A stretch of DNA of 64,000 bases from Archangium lipolyticum (GTDB taxonomy: Bacteria; Myxococcota; Myxococcia; Myxococcales; Myxococcaceae). Both the position numbers and the translations under genes were made by a program. The DNA lies in contig NZ_JANKBZ010000017.1 of assembly GCF_024623785.1 (NCBI RefSeq), positions 62,001 through 126,000 of the forward strand. Direction: 5' to 3'. The notes under the pieces are model-generated. The model did no database searches. It was not told the origin of the DNA and saw only the letters and a list, made by a program, of their open reading frames with translations. Below, in pieces: positions 1 to 11,034 of this stretch (positions are counted from its first letter, which is position 1; every line of letters starts with the position of its first letter).

Positions 1-1
1 G

Positions 2-664
2 CGCTACGCGAGCGCGCGAGCCCTGGGCCTGGAATTGCGGCGGCTGGAGGACGGAGGGGCGGAGGCGGCCCTGCCGCCGGACGAAGCCATCTGGCTGCGG
101 GCGGTGGCGGTGTTGCAGGCGGTGGCGAGCGCGCTGGTGTTGTGGGCGCTGGTGGTGTCGGTGACGCCGCGGGTGCTGGCGTCGCACGAGTTGGATCCAC
201 TCACCATGCAACCGGCGGCGAGGCTCGCGGATGGCCGGTGGGTGACGCGGGCGCGCTTCGAGACAGGCCCCATCCTGGGGGCGGTGGCGGGGCTGGCGGT
301 GGCGCTCGCGGCGTACGGGCTGCTGAGGAGACACTGGAGACACGAGGGACTGGACGCGCCCGCCCCGGAGGTGCCGTTGCGCGAGTCCCGGAGCTTCCTG
401 GGCGTGGCGTGCGCGTGCTCGGGGCTGTTCGCCCTGCGTGGCGTGCTGGAGTGGGGGGCGGACATCACCCTGCCTCCCTTCATGCCGCTGGTGGGGGGCT
501 TGCTGGAGTTGTCGGCGCTCTACCTCCTGTGCGTCTCCACCCTGGAGGCGTGGCGCCGCCAGAGGCCGCTCTCCCGCGAGCCCGCGATGTGGGCGGGGCT
601 GGTGCTGATGCTCACGCCGCCGGTGCTCGAGTTCGGCCTCTACCTGTGGCACTGGGTGCCCTGA
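2..664 (+). CDS. Multi-pass membrane protein, 5'-partial
   Basis: The reading frame is open to the left edge; the first in-frame start is a TTG at 35, so the N-terminus probably lies outside the window. From the TTG it gives 209 residues with about five hydrophobic segments (roughly residues 20-45, 80-100, 120-140, 150-170 and 185-208) joined by short arginine-rich loops. There are no catalytic motifs that I recognise. The stop at 662-664 lies 28 bases before the lipoprotein toxin gene. I see a real coding bias and a polytopic inner-membrane topology, but cannot name a family. Confidence 0.6.
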   Translation, partial: RYASARALGLELRRLEDGGAEAALPPDEAIWLRAVAVLQAVASALVLWALVVSVTPRVLASHELDPLTMQPAARLADGRWVTRARFETGPILGAVAGLAVALAAYGLLRRHWRHEGLDAPAPEVPLRESRSFLGVACACSGLFALRGVLEWGADITLPPFMPLVGGLLELSALYLLCVSTLEAWRRQRPLSREPAMWAGLVLMLTPPVLEFGLYLWHWVP

Positions 665-692
665 GCATCCGTTCACGCTCGGGTATCATCGT

Positions 693-2510
693 GTGCGCAT
701 GGACACCGAGGGCGACCGCTACGTGTACGAGTACATATCCGGGTCATCGCAATGGCCATCCCTGGTCCGCGCACTTGCAAGGGTGGCCCTGGTGCTACTG
801 TCCGGATGCGCGCTGAAGGGGCCACTGCGGCCTCCACTGGAGGACACGTCGGCGAACACCCATTACCGGCCCTTTACCCCACTGGGGCCCTCGGACACGC
901 TTGCCGAGGACGCGCGTGCCGCCCGGGTGGGCTGGCGCCGCCCAACGTCCAAACCTGCCGCAGTAGACCCTCTGGATGACTGGGAGGCGGAGAGACCCGG
1001 CTGGCCGGATGGGGTGGGTGACGGTCGCCCCTACTCCGTACCCATGAGCCTGGACTGGTTCCAGGGCTTTCTCGTGGAGGCAGGAGTGCCCACGAGTGCA
1101 CTTCCCGAGGACGGACGCACACTCTTCCCCGCGCAGGCGATGGAACTGCTGCCGCACCTGCTCTCCACGCCGGTGACGCTGGGCAACTTCGGCCCGCGGC
1201 GCATGGCGGCGCACCTGCTGCTGGAGGTGGCGACGGGCGGCGTCCCGGTGTCACGTGACGAGCTGCACGCGCGCATGCGCCGCTTTGCGCGGTTGCTGGT
1301 GGTGCGTCCGGATGGCTACCTGGTGAAGCCCGCCACGGGGGTGGCGGTGCAAAAGGCGGGCGAGGTGGTGCTGGCGAAGGATGGCACTCTGCGCGCCGAC
1401 CGCTTCGAGGTGGGCCCCTTCTACGCCATGGAAGGCGGACATCTCTTTTCGGTGGATGACGCCCTGGAGGTGCCGCACGGGTCGTTCCCCGTAGGACGTT
1501 ACGAGCCTGACGACGGGGTGTTGCTGCCAGTGGTGGAGGGGGCCGTGCTGGCGGTGGTGGACACGGTGGAGGGCCTCTACCGGCTCGCCTTCCACCCAAG
1601 AGAGACGCTGGAGGGCCTGACCCAGTTGCCGGGAGTGGTGCGCGAGCTGTACGAGAACGCGCCTCAGCGCTGGGATGCGTTTCGCCACAAGCCCTATGCG
1701 GAGAAGGTGCGCACCATGTCGCGCCTCGCCACGGGAGCGGTGCTGCTGGTGGGGACCTCGGGGGCGGGCGCCGCGAAGGCGGCCTCCTGGGGTGGTCGGC
1801 TGGGCAATGTCTCCATTCCCCTCCTCTCCCTCTCGGGCGATGGCCTGATGGCTGTGCGCTTGGTGGCCTTGCCCGTGGGTGGCGTCGTCAGCGCTGCGGC
1901 TCCCGCCCTCGGTGCCACCTATGTGCTGCACATGGCCAACGCCAGAGCTCGGGGAACGGCCGGTAACGGGAGTGCCAATGACCGCACCCATTCCGGGGTG
2001 AGCACACGTACCCCGCCAGGTAGATACCGGCTGCACTTCATCGAGCCATGGCGCAAGCCTCAGCTCACCGCTGACGGCAGGATCATTCCGTACAAGGGAA
2101 CGAGGACTCCACCCGAACCCATCGTGAATCTGGGACGTAATCGTGCCGGGCAGACGGTCTCGGATGGAAAGACCGCCATCGTGTTCGACAAGGATGGCTT
2201 TCCTGAGTTCGACACGAGCTTCGAAACTCTCTTGGATGACGTGCACATCGGAAGCAGGGATCGCCTCGCGCACTACAAGGCGGCCAACCAGAAGTTGTTC
2301 CAATCCATTCGTGAAGACCCATCGTTGGGGCGTGCTCTCGGGCTGAGCCCGGAAGCCGTCGACAAACTGCCGACATCTACGAAGCCGCCCACTGGCTATT
2401 CGTGGCATCACCACCAGGATGTCGGTCGGATGCAGCTCATCATGACAAAATCCCACCTGCTCGCTGCTCCTCACACGGGAGGAATGGCCATCTGGGGAGG
2501 AGGCCCGTAG
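693..2510 (+). CDS. SitA-like polymorphic toxin lipoprotein with C-terminal WHH/HNH nuclease
   Basis: A 605-residue protein. GTG at 693 or ATG at 699 are possible starts. The N-terminus carries a signal with lipobox LLSGC (Cys39 from 693), so the protein should be lipidated and exported. Residues about 345-418 form a long Gly/Ala-rich hydrophobic stretch. The C-terminus ends in GYSWHHHQDVGRMQ (568-581) and PHTGG (593-597), the signature of WHH-type HNH/endonuclease VII nucleases (Pfam WHH), here the presumed toxic tip. An SMI1/KNR4 gene begins 2 bases after the stop. This order (lipoprotein, hydrophobic centre, nuclease tip, adjacent immunity gene) matches Myxococcus SitA toxins passed between sister cells by TraAB outer-membrane exchange. 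The nuclease assignment is firm; delivery by that route is inference. Confidence 0.8.
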   Translation: MRMDTEGDRYVYEYISGSSQWPSLVRALARVALVLLSGCALKGPLRPPLEDTSANTHYRPFTPLGPSDTLAEDARAARVGWRRPTSKPAAVDPLDDWEAERPGWPDGVGDGRPYSVPMSLDWFQGFLVEAGVPTSALPEDGRTLFPAQAMELLPHLLSTPVTLGNFGPRRMAAHLLLEVATGGVPVSRDELHARMRRFARLLVVRPDGYLVKPATGVAVQKAGEVVLAKDGTLRADRFEVGPFYAMEGGHLFSVDDALEVPHGSFPVGRYEPDDGVLLPVVEGAVLAVVDTVEGLYRLAFHPRETLEGLTQLPGVVRELYENAPQRWDAFRHKPYAEKVRTMSRLATGAVLLVGTSGAGAAKAASWGGRLGNVSIPLLSLSGDGLMAVRLVALPVGGVVSAAAPALGATYVLHMANARARGTAGNGSANDRTHSGVSTRTPPGRYRLHFIEPWRKPQLTADGRIIPYKGTRTPPEPIVNLGRNRAGQTVSDGKTAIVFDKDGFPEFDTSFETLLDDVHIGSRDRLAHYKAANQKLFQSIREDPSLGRALGLSPEAVDKLPTSTKPPTGYSWHHHQDVGRMQLIMTKSHLLAAPHTGGMAIWGGGP

Positions 2511-2512
2511 CC

Positions 2513-2950
2513 ATGGCCGTGCGCTGGGAGCCCTATGTCTGGGATGCACCTCATCCCGCGGACCCGCATGAGGTCGAGCTCCTCGAACAGCAGTGGAGCG
2601 TGAGATTTCCCTCCGACTACAGGCGTCTCGTTGTGGCACACCAGGGCATGAGTCCCGAGCCCTCTGCTTTCGACGTCGGCTCGGGCAGAGATGTCTTCTG
2701 TGTCCTGTTGACGGTCAGCATCGACGAGGAGCGGGACGAGTACTCCCTCCGTTACGTGTACGGCATCCTCGAACCCCACGTCCCAGCGGGCATCTTCCCC
2801 TTTGCGCTCACCCCGGGAGGAGAGTTCCTTTGCTTCGACTACCGGGCCTCTCCTGAGCACCCGGCAGTCGTTCTCGTCTCCGTGGAGATGCTCGTTCATT
2901 CCGTTGCTGGCAGCTTCAGCGATTTCATGGCCAGCCTGTACGACGCCTGA
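2513..2950 (+). CDS. SMI1/KNR4 family immunity protein
   Basis: 145 residues. The ATG at 2513 is chosen because it follows the toxin stop by 2 bases and has a purine-rich GGGGAGGAGG site inside the end of the toxin gene; an in-frame start further upstream would sit inside the toxin. The sequence has the SMI1/KNR4 pattern: an N-terminal helix ending FPSDYRRLV, then GMSPEP, GIFPFALTPGG and LCFDYR (about residues 93-112), and an FxxFMASLYD end. SMI1/KNR4 proteins are the commonest immunity family of bacterial polymorphic toxins and bind the cognate toxin domain in the cytoplasm. A paralogue of identical length lies at 56337-56774. Translation is probably coupled to the toxin. Confidence 0.85.
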   Translation: MAVRWEPYVWDAPHPADPHEVELLEQQWSVRFPSDYRRLVVAHQGMSPEPSAFDVGSGRDVFCVLLTVSIDEERDEYSLRYVYGILEPHVPAGIFPFALTPGGEFLCFDYRASPEHPAVVLVSVEMLVHSVAGSFSDFMASLYDA

Positions 2951-3091
2951 GCGGGTGATGTTCCAGCCCGCATCCGCCCCGCAACCGCGAAAATTCCTTC
3001 CGGTACTCCCTGATGGAAGGGGAGGGCGGCGCCAACCCGCCGAGGGGCACTGGAGCCCCGGGCGACCGCGCTCCCCCGAGGGAGACGTGTC

Positions 3092-3544
3092 ATGGATCCG
3101 ACGACCCCGGTGCCCGTGTCGAGCCACTTCATGGTGGCGGCCTACCTGCTCTACCTGCTCGTGAGCATCACGCTGACGATGTGGGTGGCGAAGACGCTGC
3201 AGCGCAATGGCGCCCACTTCCTCCACGATGCGTTCCTGGGGAAGGAGCGGCTGGCGGACTCGGTGAACCACCTGCTGGTGGTGGGCTTCTACCTGATGAA
3301 CATCGGCTACGTGGCCCTGTCGCTGAAGGAGTACCAGACCATCTGGACGGTGCAGGAGGTCATCGAGCTGGTCTGCGGCAAGGTGGGCAAGGTGATGGTG
3401 GTGCTGGGGGCCATGCACTTCTTCAACCTGTACATCTTCAACCGCATCCGCCGCTCCGGGCACCTGCGCCAGCAGCCGCCGCCCGTGCTGCCGCGCGAGT
3501 TCACCCGCGTGTCGGCCCCGGCCCCGGTGCCCGAGGGGGCGTGA
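3092..3544 (+). CDS. Small membrane protein upstream of DCC1 gene
   Basis: 150 residues with three hydrophobic segments (about 12-31, 52-76 and 93-115). An Arg- and Pro-rich cytosolic tail (HLRQQPPPVLPREF) follows. The ATG at 3092 follows GGGAGACGTGTC. The stop lies 8 bases before the DCC1-family gene, so the two form an operon. I do not recognise a named family. The tight pairing with a thiol-disulfide oxidoreductase-like gene suggests a joint role in envelope redox or membrane chemistry, but this is only context. Confidence 0.65.
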   Translation: MDPTTPVPVSSHFMVAAYLLYLLVSITLTMWVAKTLQRNGAHFLHDAFLGKERLADSVNHLLVVGFYLMNIGYVALSLKEYQTIWTVQEVIELVCGKVGKVMVVLGAMHFFNLYIFNRIRRSGHLRQQPPPVLPREFTRVSAPAPVPEGA

Positions 3545-3552
3545 GGTGAGTC

Positions 3553-4104
3553 ATGCGTGCCCTCAGCGTGCTGTATGACGAGACGTGCGGCTTCTGCGTG
3601 CGCTGTGCCCAATGGCTGCGGGAACAGCGCATGCTGGTGGGGCTCGAGTGCCTCCCGGCCGGGAGCGAGGAGGCAGCGCGGCGGTTCCCCGAGCTGCGCC
3701 GGGCCGGCACCGCGCAGGAGTTGTTGGTGGTGGATGACGAGGGCGGCGTCTACCGCGACACCCACGCATGGTTGATGGTGCTGTGGGCGCTGGAGGACTA
3801 CCGGACGTGGGCGGTGCGCCTGTCCCGTCCCTCGCTGATGCCCTTCGCGCGCAACGCCTTCGAGCTGCTCTCCAGCAACCGCCGGAGGCTGTCCGACTGG
3901 CTGCACCTGGAGGACGAGCGCGTGCGGAAGGACCTGGAGGCGCTGGGTGCTCCCGATGCCCCGAAGTGCGCCCCGGAGGACGGGGCCTGCCGCCTGCCTC
4001 ACGGGGGGCGATGCGAGGGGTGTGGCCGGCCCATGGCTCGAGGCCGGGTCGCCTGCCCGCACTGCCTGGCGGAAGTGGCCGGGGGGAGGGAACAGCCCGT
4101 TTGA
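3553..4104 (+). CDS. DCC1-like thiol-disulfide oxidoreductase (DUF393) with zinc-ribbon tail
   Basis: 183 residues. The N-terminus VLYDETCGFCVRCAQWL holds the DCC motif (D-x-x-CxxC) that gives the family its name, in a predicted thioredoxin-like fold. Residues about 65-115 fit the rest of DUF393. After about residue 130 a Cys-rich extension (CAPEDGAC, CEGCGRP, CPHC) contains two CxxC knuckles and looks like a zinc ribbon, which is not part of the core family. It follows the small membrane protein gene by 8 bases and is followed by two strong hairpins. The redox role is family knowledge; the partner is unknown. Confidence 0.8.
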   Translation: MRALSVLYDETCGFCVRCAQWLREQRMLVGLECLPAGSEEAARRFPELRRAGTAQELLVVDDEGGVYRDTHAWLMVLWALEDYRTWAVRLSRPSLMPFARNAFELLSSNRRRLSDWLHLEDERVRKDLEALGAPDAPKCAPEDGACRLPHGGRCEGCGRPMARGRVACPHCLAEVAGGREQPV

Positions 4105-4121
4105 TGCGACTGCCAATCCGG

Positions 4122-4157
4122 GCCGGACGCGGGCTGTAGCGGAGCACCGCGTCCGGC
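4122..4157. terminator. Perfect 11-bp hairpin between convergent genes
   Basis: GCCGGACGCGG at 4122-4132 pairs perfectly with CCGCGTCCGGC at 4147-4157 across a 14-base loop. It lies between the end of the DCC1 gene (+) and the end of the amidase gene (-). There is no U-run, so it may act as an RNA end-protector or a factor-assisted bidirectional terminator. Confidence 0.55.
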
Positions 4158-4163
4158 TCGGGT

Positions 4164-4196
4164 CTGGCGCCGCCATGGGGCTCACGGCGGCGCCAG
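4164..4196. terminator. Second perfect 11-bp hairpin, tandem with the first
   Basis: CTGGCGCCGCC at 4164-4174 pairs perfectly with GGCGGCGCCAG at 4186-4196 across an 11-base loop. It ends 9 bases before the stop codon end of the convergent amidase gene. With the hairpin at 4122-4157 it forms a double transcript boundary. Confidence 0.55.
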
Positions 4197-4205
4197 CCAG
4201 GAACC

Positions 4206-5816
<1,611 letters not shown>

Positions 5817-5990
5817 GGTGCTCCTCGGGGGGAAGAGTGTTTCACGGCGCCACCCCCTTCCAGGGGGGACCGCGAACCCCAGGATGCACTTGCTTGGAGG
5901 TCGAAGGAAAGCTGAAATTCTTGAAAATAGGGACTTCTCAATAAAACGACTTCACTCGGTGTGCGTCTCCTCGAGCACTCCCGGGCCGGG

Positions 5991-6314
5991 TCATTCCCGG
6001 CGCAGCAGCAGGACTCCGGAGACGATGAGCAGCACCGCCAGGACGCGCGCGAACGACAGGCTCTCGCGGAAGAGCAGGACGCTGAAGGCGAGAGCCATGG
6101 CCGCCTCCAGTCCGAGCACCGCGATGTACACGACGCCCAGGTCCGCCCGGCGCAGCGCGACGGCCTGGAGGAGGGCCCCGAGCAGGAACAGGGGGAGGAA
6201 CGCCGCGCTGGGCAGCGGGCGTGTCACCCCATCGGAGAGCTTCATGAAGATTCCTCCGGCCGCGAAGCACGCGGACGCGAGGACCATCTGGATCCAGACT
6301 GTTCCCGTCACCAT
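5991..6314 (-). CDS. SMR-like (EmrE-type) four-TM transporter lacking the canonical Glu14
   Basis: The ATG at 6314 gives 107 residues, the usual length of small multidrug resistance proteins; upstream in-frame starts add a non-hydrophobic leader and were rejected. Four hydrophobic segments are visible. FMKLSDGVTR aligns with LMKFSEGFTR of EmrE at the end of TM1. At the position of the essential Glu14 of EmrE there is a hydrophobic residue instead. A Glu does occur in TM3 (GLEAAMALAF). It is divergent from the large VIT lipoprotein gene. It is probably a paralogue with altered coupling or substrate rather than a classical drug exporter. Confidence 0.7.
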   Translation of the reverse strand: MVTGTVWIQMVLASACFAAGGIFMKLSDGVTRPLPSAAFLPLFLLGALLQAVALRRADLGVVYIAVLGLEAAMALAFSVLLFRESLSFARVLAVLLIVSGVLLLRRE

Positions 6315-6466
6315 GCGGTCCAGTCTACGTCCAGGTGCGCCGGACATGCGGGGGACTTCGGCGGTGCCAGCGGGTCGGGCATCGTGGCCGCCAGTGTGGC
6401 TCAATCATTGGGCAGGTATGACGCAACCATGACACCACGGGAGCATGGCTGTGATTGGCTTCCGGC

Positions 6467-9400
6467 ATGGCTCTTCCGCGTGTCCTCCTCGCCTCGCTGT
6501 TGTGGGTGGTCCTGGTTGGCGTGGGCTGTCTGCGTGGCTCCTCGACTCCGCCCGCCAGTGCGGGCACGTCCGCGTCCGTTCCGTCGGCTGTGTCTCCCGA
6601 GCCCGCTCCGGTGCCCGAGCCGCTCGCGGACGTGCCGCCGCTCCCGGTGCCCGCGAACGTTCCCGCCGCCTTCGTCGATGCGGGCCTCATCGCGCCCACC
6701 ACCGCCCCGGGTCTTCCGGACACGAGGAAGGTGGACATCGCTGCGCTGCGTGACGCCGTCGCCGATCCGAAGCCCATTCCCGAGGCGCTGGTCCGCCAGT
6801 GGGAGGCACGAGACGAGGAGACAAAGGTGATCGAGGGGGGAGAGGTGGTGGGAGACGCCGTCTACGGGGTGATCGGCGGCGTGCTCGGGGGCCAGCTGGG
6901 AGGCGCCGCTCCGCCCCCACCAGCGCCGTTGATGCTAGCCCCTTCTTCCGACTGGGAGGCGGCCGAACGCGAGGAGGAGATGGAGGAGGGGGCTCCCGCC
7001 CAACGGAAGCCCGGCGAGCCCATGGCTCCCCGGCCCGTGCTGCCGAAGGTGGAGTCCGCGCCGCGCATGGCCAAGGTGCTGGTGCTGGACGGGCAGGGCC
7101 GCTACCAGCCGCTCACGGTGCGCGCGGTGCGCGTGGTGACGTACATCCAGGGCGCCCGTGCTCGCACGGTGGTGGACTACCTCTTCGAGAACGACACCCC
7201 ACGTTCGCTGGAGGGCACCTTCTATTACCCGCTGCCAGGTGGCGCGACGGTGGCGGGCTTCGCGCTGTACTCGGGAGCGGTGGCGGTGGACTCGCCCTCG
7301 CTCTTCCAGTCCTCGAAGCTGCTTCCTCCATTGGGGGACTCGAGCAGGGTGGAGGAGCTGGCGGCCGCGGCCCCGCCGAGCTCTCGGGACGCGGAGTATT
7401 TCTGGGGCGATCGCCAGGAGGCCCGGGTCGTCGAGCAAAAGCGGGCCCGCCAGGTCTACGAGGACGTGGTGCGCCAGAACGTGGATCCGGCCCTGCTGGA
7501 GTGGGCGGGGGCTTCCACCTTCAGCGCGCGAGTCTTCCCCCTGCCGCCAAAGTCCCTCAAGCGGGTGGTGCTCGCCTACGAGCAGACGCTCCTCTTCGAT
7601 GGCCAGCAGCTGCGCTACACGTGGCCCCTGCCACCCGAGGCGGGCCGCGCGCTCCAGGTGTCGGCGCGTATCCACGTGGACCCGAGGCATGCACGCGCGA
7701 TGACGGTGTTGCCAGCGGCGGGCAAGCCGAGAGACCTGGGGCCCTGGCGGGTGTGGGACTGGCCGCGCTTGACGGGGGACGGCGCGTTGCAGGTGGCCCT
7801 CACGCCGCCGCGCCAGGACGCGGACGTGCTGGTGGGCTCGGACCCCGCGGGGCTGCCCGGCCAGGCCTTCCACGCGCGGGTGCGGATGCCCTCGAGCCTC
7901 ATCGGGGGAGAGGGGGGTTCTCCCACCGGGCGCGCGGTGCTGGTGGTGGACACCTCGCTGTCGGCGGAGGACGGCAACGCCTGGGCCCTGCAGGCCGCCA
8001 TGCTTCGCGCGCTGCTGGAGAGGGACGAGAGCCTCGGCGAGTACGCGGTGCTCCTCTTCGACGTGCGGCCGCGCTGGCTGCATGGCCCGGGCTTCCGGCG
8101 CAATACCCCCGAGGCGCGCCGGGAGACCTTTGGCGAGCTGGAGCGTGTCTTCCTCGAGGGCGCCTCGCATGTGGATGGGATGCTGGCCGAGCTGGACCGG
8201 GCGGGCCGCGACTGGCTGAAGCCGGCGGCGGGAGGCGGCCGGGTGACGGCCTTCCTGCTCTCGGATGGGAACGTCACCTGGGGGCAGGGACACGTGGACG
8301 CGCTCATCTCCCGGCATGCGTCCTCGGAGACGCTGCGGTGGGTGAGCTACCGCTTCGGCGAGTCGGCGGTGAACACGGAGCTCTTCGATGCGCTGGCGCG
8401 GGCGGGTGGCGGCCGGGTGGTGAGCGTGCTCTCCGGCTCGGAGGTGCCGGCGGCGGCGCGTGCGCACCGGGCGGCCTCGGCGGTGTTGGTGCGGGTGGAG
8501 GTCCGGGGTTCGAAGGTGAAGGACCTGGTGGTGGGGGGACGGCCACATCTCGTCTTCCCGGGGCAGGAACTGCTGGTGGCCGGGCGGCTGGTGGACGAGG
8601 GCGCCGCGGAGCTGGAGGTGGTGGTGCGCTTGGAGGGCCAGGAGCGCACGCTGCGGGTGCCGCTGCCGCGAGACCAGGACAGTGCCTTCGCGCCGCGCGC
8701 CTGGGCGGAGGGGCTGGTGGCCCGGCTGGTGGCGTTGGAGGACCCTCGGGTGGACCGGATGGTGGTGGCGCTCAGCCAGCACTACCGGCTCGCCAATGCG
8801 CGGGCCTCCATGCTGGTGCTGGAGTCGCAAGAAGACTACGTGCGCTATGCGGTGCGCGACGAGCAGGTGGACCTCACCGACCTGGAGGCGCTGCGGCGGC
8901 GCGAGCAGGACCAGGAGCGCGAGCGGCTGCGTGGGCTGGCGCTGGACGGAGTGCCCGACTCGGGCCGTGAGGTGCTTCGGGTGCTGGGAGCCAGGCAGGT
9001 GGAGCTGGGCTCGCGGCTGACGGCACAACCCCTGCGGGACGAGCCCTATGCGGGAGGGGAGGATCGGCTCCAGGCGGAGCTGGCGTACCGGGCGGCGCGG
9101 CGGGCCAACAAGGACGACGTGATGGTGTACGAGGCGGTGGCGCGCAAGCGGGCCTTCGTGGGGGACACGTGGGGGGCGGTGCGGGCCCTCTCGTCACCGG
9201 TGGAGCTGCGTCCCAAGGACGCGGAGGCGCTGCGGCTGGTGGGCTACGGGTTGCTGGCGCTCGGCCAGTACGCGGCCGCGGCGGAGCTCTTCGAGCACGT
9301 GCGGCTCAACCGCCCCTTCGAGCCGCAGTCCTACCTGGAGGAGGCCCTGGCGCTGGACGCGGCGGGGCGGCCCGCGGAGGCGGCGCGCGACTGGGAGATC

Positions 9401-9982
9401 CTCCTGGCCGGCGACTGGGCGCGGCACGGCGAGCAGACGAAGAGGGTGGCGGCCCATCACTACGGCCGGATGCTGATGGCGCTGGCGAAGCACCCCCGGC
9501 TCTCGGGCGCGGAGGTGGAGTCGCTGGAGGCGCGGCGGCGCGAGCTGGCGAAGCTCGCGGAGATGGGACCCATCGACTACCAGCTCACCCTGCACTGGAG
9601 CTCGGACGCGACGGACATCGACCTGTGGGTGGTGGAACCGAGCGGGGAGCGGTGCTCCTACCGGCGGATGCGGACGCGGCTGGGGGGACAGCTCCACTGG
9701 GACATCACGGACGGACTGGGGCCCGAGCTGTACCATGCGCGCAAGGCGGCACGAGGCACGTACCAGGTGGCGGTGCACTACTACGGCAACAACTCGGCCC
9801 GCTACGTGGTCCCCACGGCGCTCCTGCTGGTGACGGACCGGGAGGTCTTCTCCCGTGACGACGGGTACCAGCGGCGGTTCCAGCTGCGCATCCTGCCGCG
9901 GGCGGAGGCCGCGCTGCTCCTGCGCAGCGAGGACGTGGTTCCGGGCAAGCCGGTGGGGAAGGGGAAGGGTGGAGGACGGTAG
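6467..9982 (+). CDS. Large lipoprotein: VIT domain, VWA-like domain, TPR region, DUF2135-like end
   Basis: 1171 residues from ATG 6467, chosen because it begins directly at a signal peptide with lipobox VGVGC (Cys21). A Pro/Ala-rich linker follows (to about residue 200). Then comes a vault inter-alpha-trypsin (VIT) domain (about 210-430) with [24 protein letters not shown] von Willebrand A-like segment (about 490-670) contains [14 protein letters not shown], where the classical DxSxS has become DTSLS. A helical, TPR-like region lies at about 860-1030. The C-terminus has a YfaP/DUF2135-type segment ([17 protein letters not shown]). It likely acts as an envelope-anchored adhesion or scaffold protein. 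It is followed by the DUF808 gene at 70 bases. Confidence 0.8.
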   Translation: MALPRVLLASLLWVVLVGVGCLRGSSTPPASAGTSASVPSAVSPEPAPVPEPLADVPPLPVPANVPAAFVDAGLIAPTTAPGLPDTRKVDIAALRDAVADPKPIPEALVRQWEARDEETKVIEGGEVVGDAVYGVIGGVLGGQLGGAAPPPPAPLMLAPSSDWEAAEREEEMEEGAPAQRKPGEPMAPRPVLPKVESAPRMAKVLVLDGQGRYQPLTVRAVRVVTYIQGARARTVVDYLFENDTPRSLEGTFYYPLPGGATVAGFALYSGAVAVDSPSLFQSSKLLPPLGDSSRVEELAAAAPPSSRDAEYFWGDRQEARVVEQKRARQVYEDVVRQNVDPALLEWAGASTFSARVFPLPPKSLKRVVLAYEQTLLFDGQQLRYTWPLPPEAGRALQVSARIHVDPRHARAMTVLPAAGKPRDLGPWRVWDWPRLTGDGALQVALTPPRQDADVLVGSDPAGLPGQAFHARVRMPSSLIGGEGGSPTGRAVLVVDTSLSAEDGNAWALQAAMLRALLERDESLGEYAVLLFDVRPRWLHGPGFRRNTPEARRETFGELERVFLEGASHVDGMLAELDRAGRDWLKPAAGGGRVTAFLLSDGNVTWGQGHVDALISRHASSETLRWVSYRFGESAVNTELFDALARAGGGRVVSVLSGSEVPAAARAHRAASAVLVRVEVRGSKVKDLVVGGRPHLVFPGQELLVAGRLVDEGAAELEVVVRLEGQERTLRVPLPRDQDSAFAPRAWAEGLVARLVALEDPRVDRMVVALSQHYRLANARASMLVLESQEDYVRYAVRDEQVDLTDLEALRRREQDQERERLRGLALDGVPDSGREVLRVLGARQVELGSRLTAQPLRDEPYAGGEDRLQAELAYRAARRANKDDVMVYEAVARKRAFVGDTWGAVRALSSPVELRPKDAEALRLVGYGLLALGQYAAAAELFEHVRLNRPFEPQSYLEEALALDAAGRPAEAARDWEILLAGDWARHGEQTKRVAAHHYGRMLMALAKHPRLSGAEVESLEARRRELAKLAEMGPIDYQLTLHWSSDATDIDLWVVEPSGERCSYRRMRTRLGGQLHWDITDGLGPELYHARKAARGTYQVAVHYYGNNSARYVVPTALLLVTDREVFSRDDGYQRRFQLRILPRAEAALLLRSEDVVPGKPVGKGKGGGR

Positions 9983-10052
9983 TGCGCGCTCCCGCCGGGG
10001 CAGGCTAGGATGCGCGCCGCTTCAGCCCACCCCTGTTAGAAGGAGCCCTCTC

Positions 10053-10997
10053 TTGGCATCCAGCCTGCTCGCACTGCTCGACGACATCACCACCATCCTC
10101 GACGACGTGTCGGTGATGACCAAGGTGGCCGCGAAGAAGACCGCTGGCGTGCTGGGTGACGATCTGGCGCTCAATGCCCAGCAGGTCACCGGCGTGAACG
10201 CGGACCGCGAGCTGCCGGTGGTGTGGGCCGTGGCCAAGGGCTCGGCGGTGAACAAGGCCATCCTGGTGCCCCTGGCGCTGGCCATCAGCACCTTCGTGCC
10301 CTGGATGGTGACGCCGCTGCTGATGGCGGGCGGCCTGTTCCTGTGTTTCGAGGGGGTCGAGAAGCTGGCGCACAAGTTCCTGCACAGCCACGAGGAGGAC
10401 GAGGCCCACCACGCCGAGCTCACCCAGGCCCTGGTCGACCCCAGTGTCGACCTCGTGGCGGTCGAGAAGGACAAGATCAAGGGCGCGGTGCGCACCGACT
10501 TCATCCTCTCCGCGGAGATCATCGTGATCTCCCTGGGGGTCATGGTCGACGCGCCCTTCATGACACGGGTCCTGGCGCTGGTCGGCGTGAGCCTGCTGAT
10601 GACGGTGGGGGTGTACGGCCTGGTGGCCGCCATCGTGAAGCTCGACGATGGCGGGCTCTTCCTCACCCAGAAGCCCGGTGACAGCGGATGGGCGCGGTTC
10701 CAGCGCGGCCTGGGGGAGGGCATCCTGAAGACGGCGCCGTGGCTCATGAAGAGCCTGTCGGTCGCTGGCACCGCGGCCATGTTCCTGGTCGGTGGCGGCA
10801 TCCTCACGCATGGCATTCCCGTGTTGCACCACGCCATCGAGGGGCTGGCCCATCACGCGGGCGCGGTGCCCGGAATCGGGGGCCTGCTGGGGACGCTCGC
10901 GCCGTCGCTGGCCGACGCCATTGTGGGCATCCTGTCCGGCGCGGTGGTGCTCGGCGTGGTGCTCGCGGGCAAGCGCGTGCTGGGCCGCAAGGCCTGA
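10053..10997 (+). CDS. DUF808 family inner-membrane protein (YedI-like)
   Basis: 314 residues. The start is TTG at 10053, which sits 7 bases after AGAAGGAG and gives the family N-terminus [41 protein letters not shown] extension upstream would overlap the preceding gene. The family signatures [22 protein letters not shown] and [17 protein letters not shown] are present. Several hydrophobic segments are spread over residues 75-305. The family is widespread and conserved, with no firmly established function. The downstream DUF4112 gene follows at 37 bases, so the two may be co-transcribed. Confidence 0.9.
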   Translation: MASSLLALLDDITTILDDVSVMTKVAAKKTAGVLGDDLALNAQQVTGVNADRELPVVWAVAKGSAVNKAILVPLALAISTFVPWMVTPLLMAGGLFLCFEGVEKLAHKFLHSHEEDEAHHAELTQALVDPSVDLVAVEKDKIKGAVRTDFILSAEIIVISLGVMVDAPFMTRVLALVGVSLLMTVGVYGLVAAIVKLDDGGLFLTQKPGDSGWARFQRGLGEGILKTAPWLMKSLSVAGTAAMFLVGGGILTHGIPVLHHAIEGLAHHAGAVPGIGGLLGTLAPSLADAIVGILSGAVVLGVVLAGKRVLGRKA

Positions 10998-11034
10998 GCG
11001 CCGAAGCGCCGCGCCTCCCAGGTGACAGCTCACA

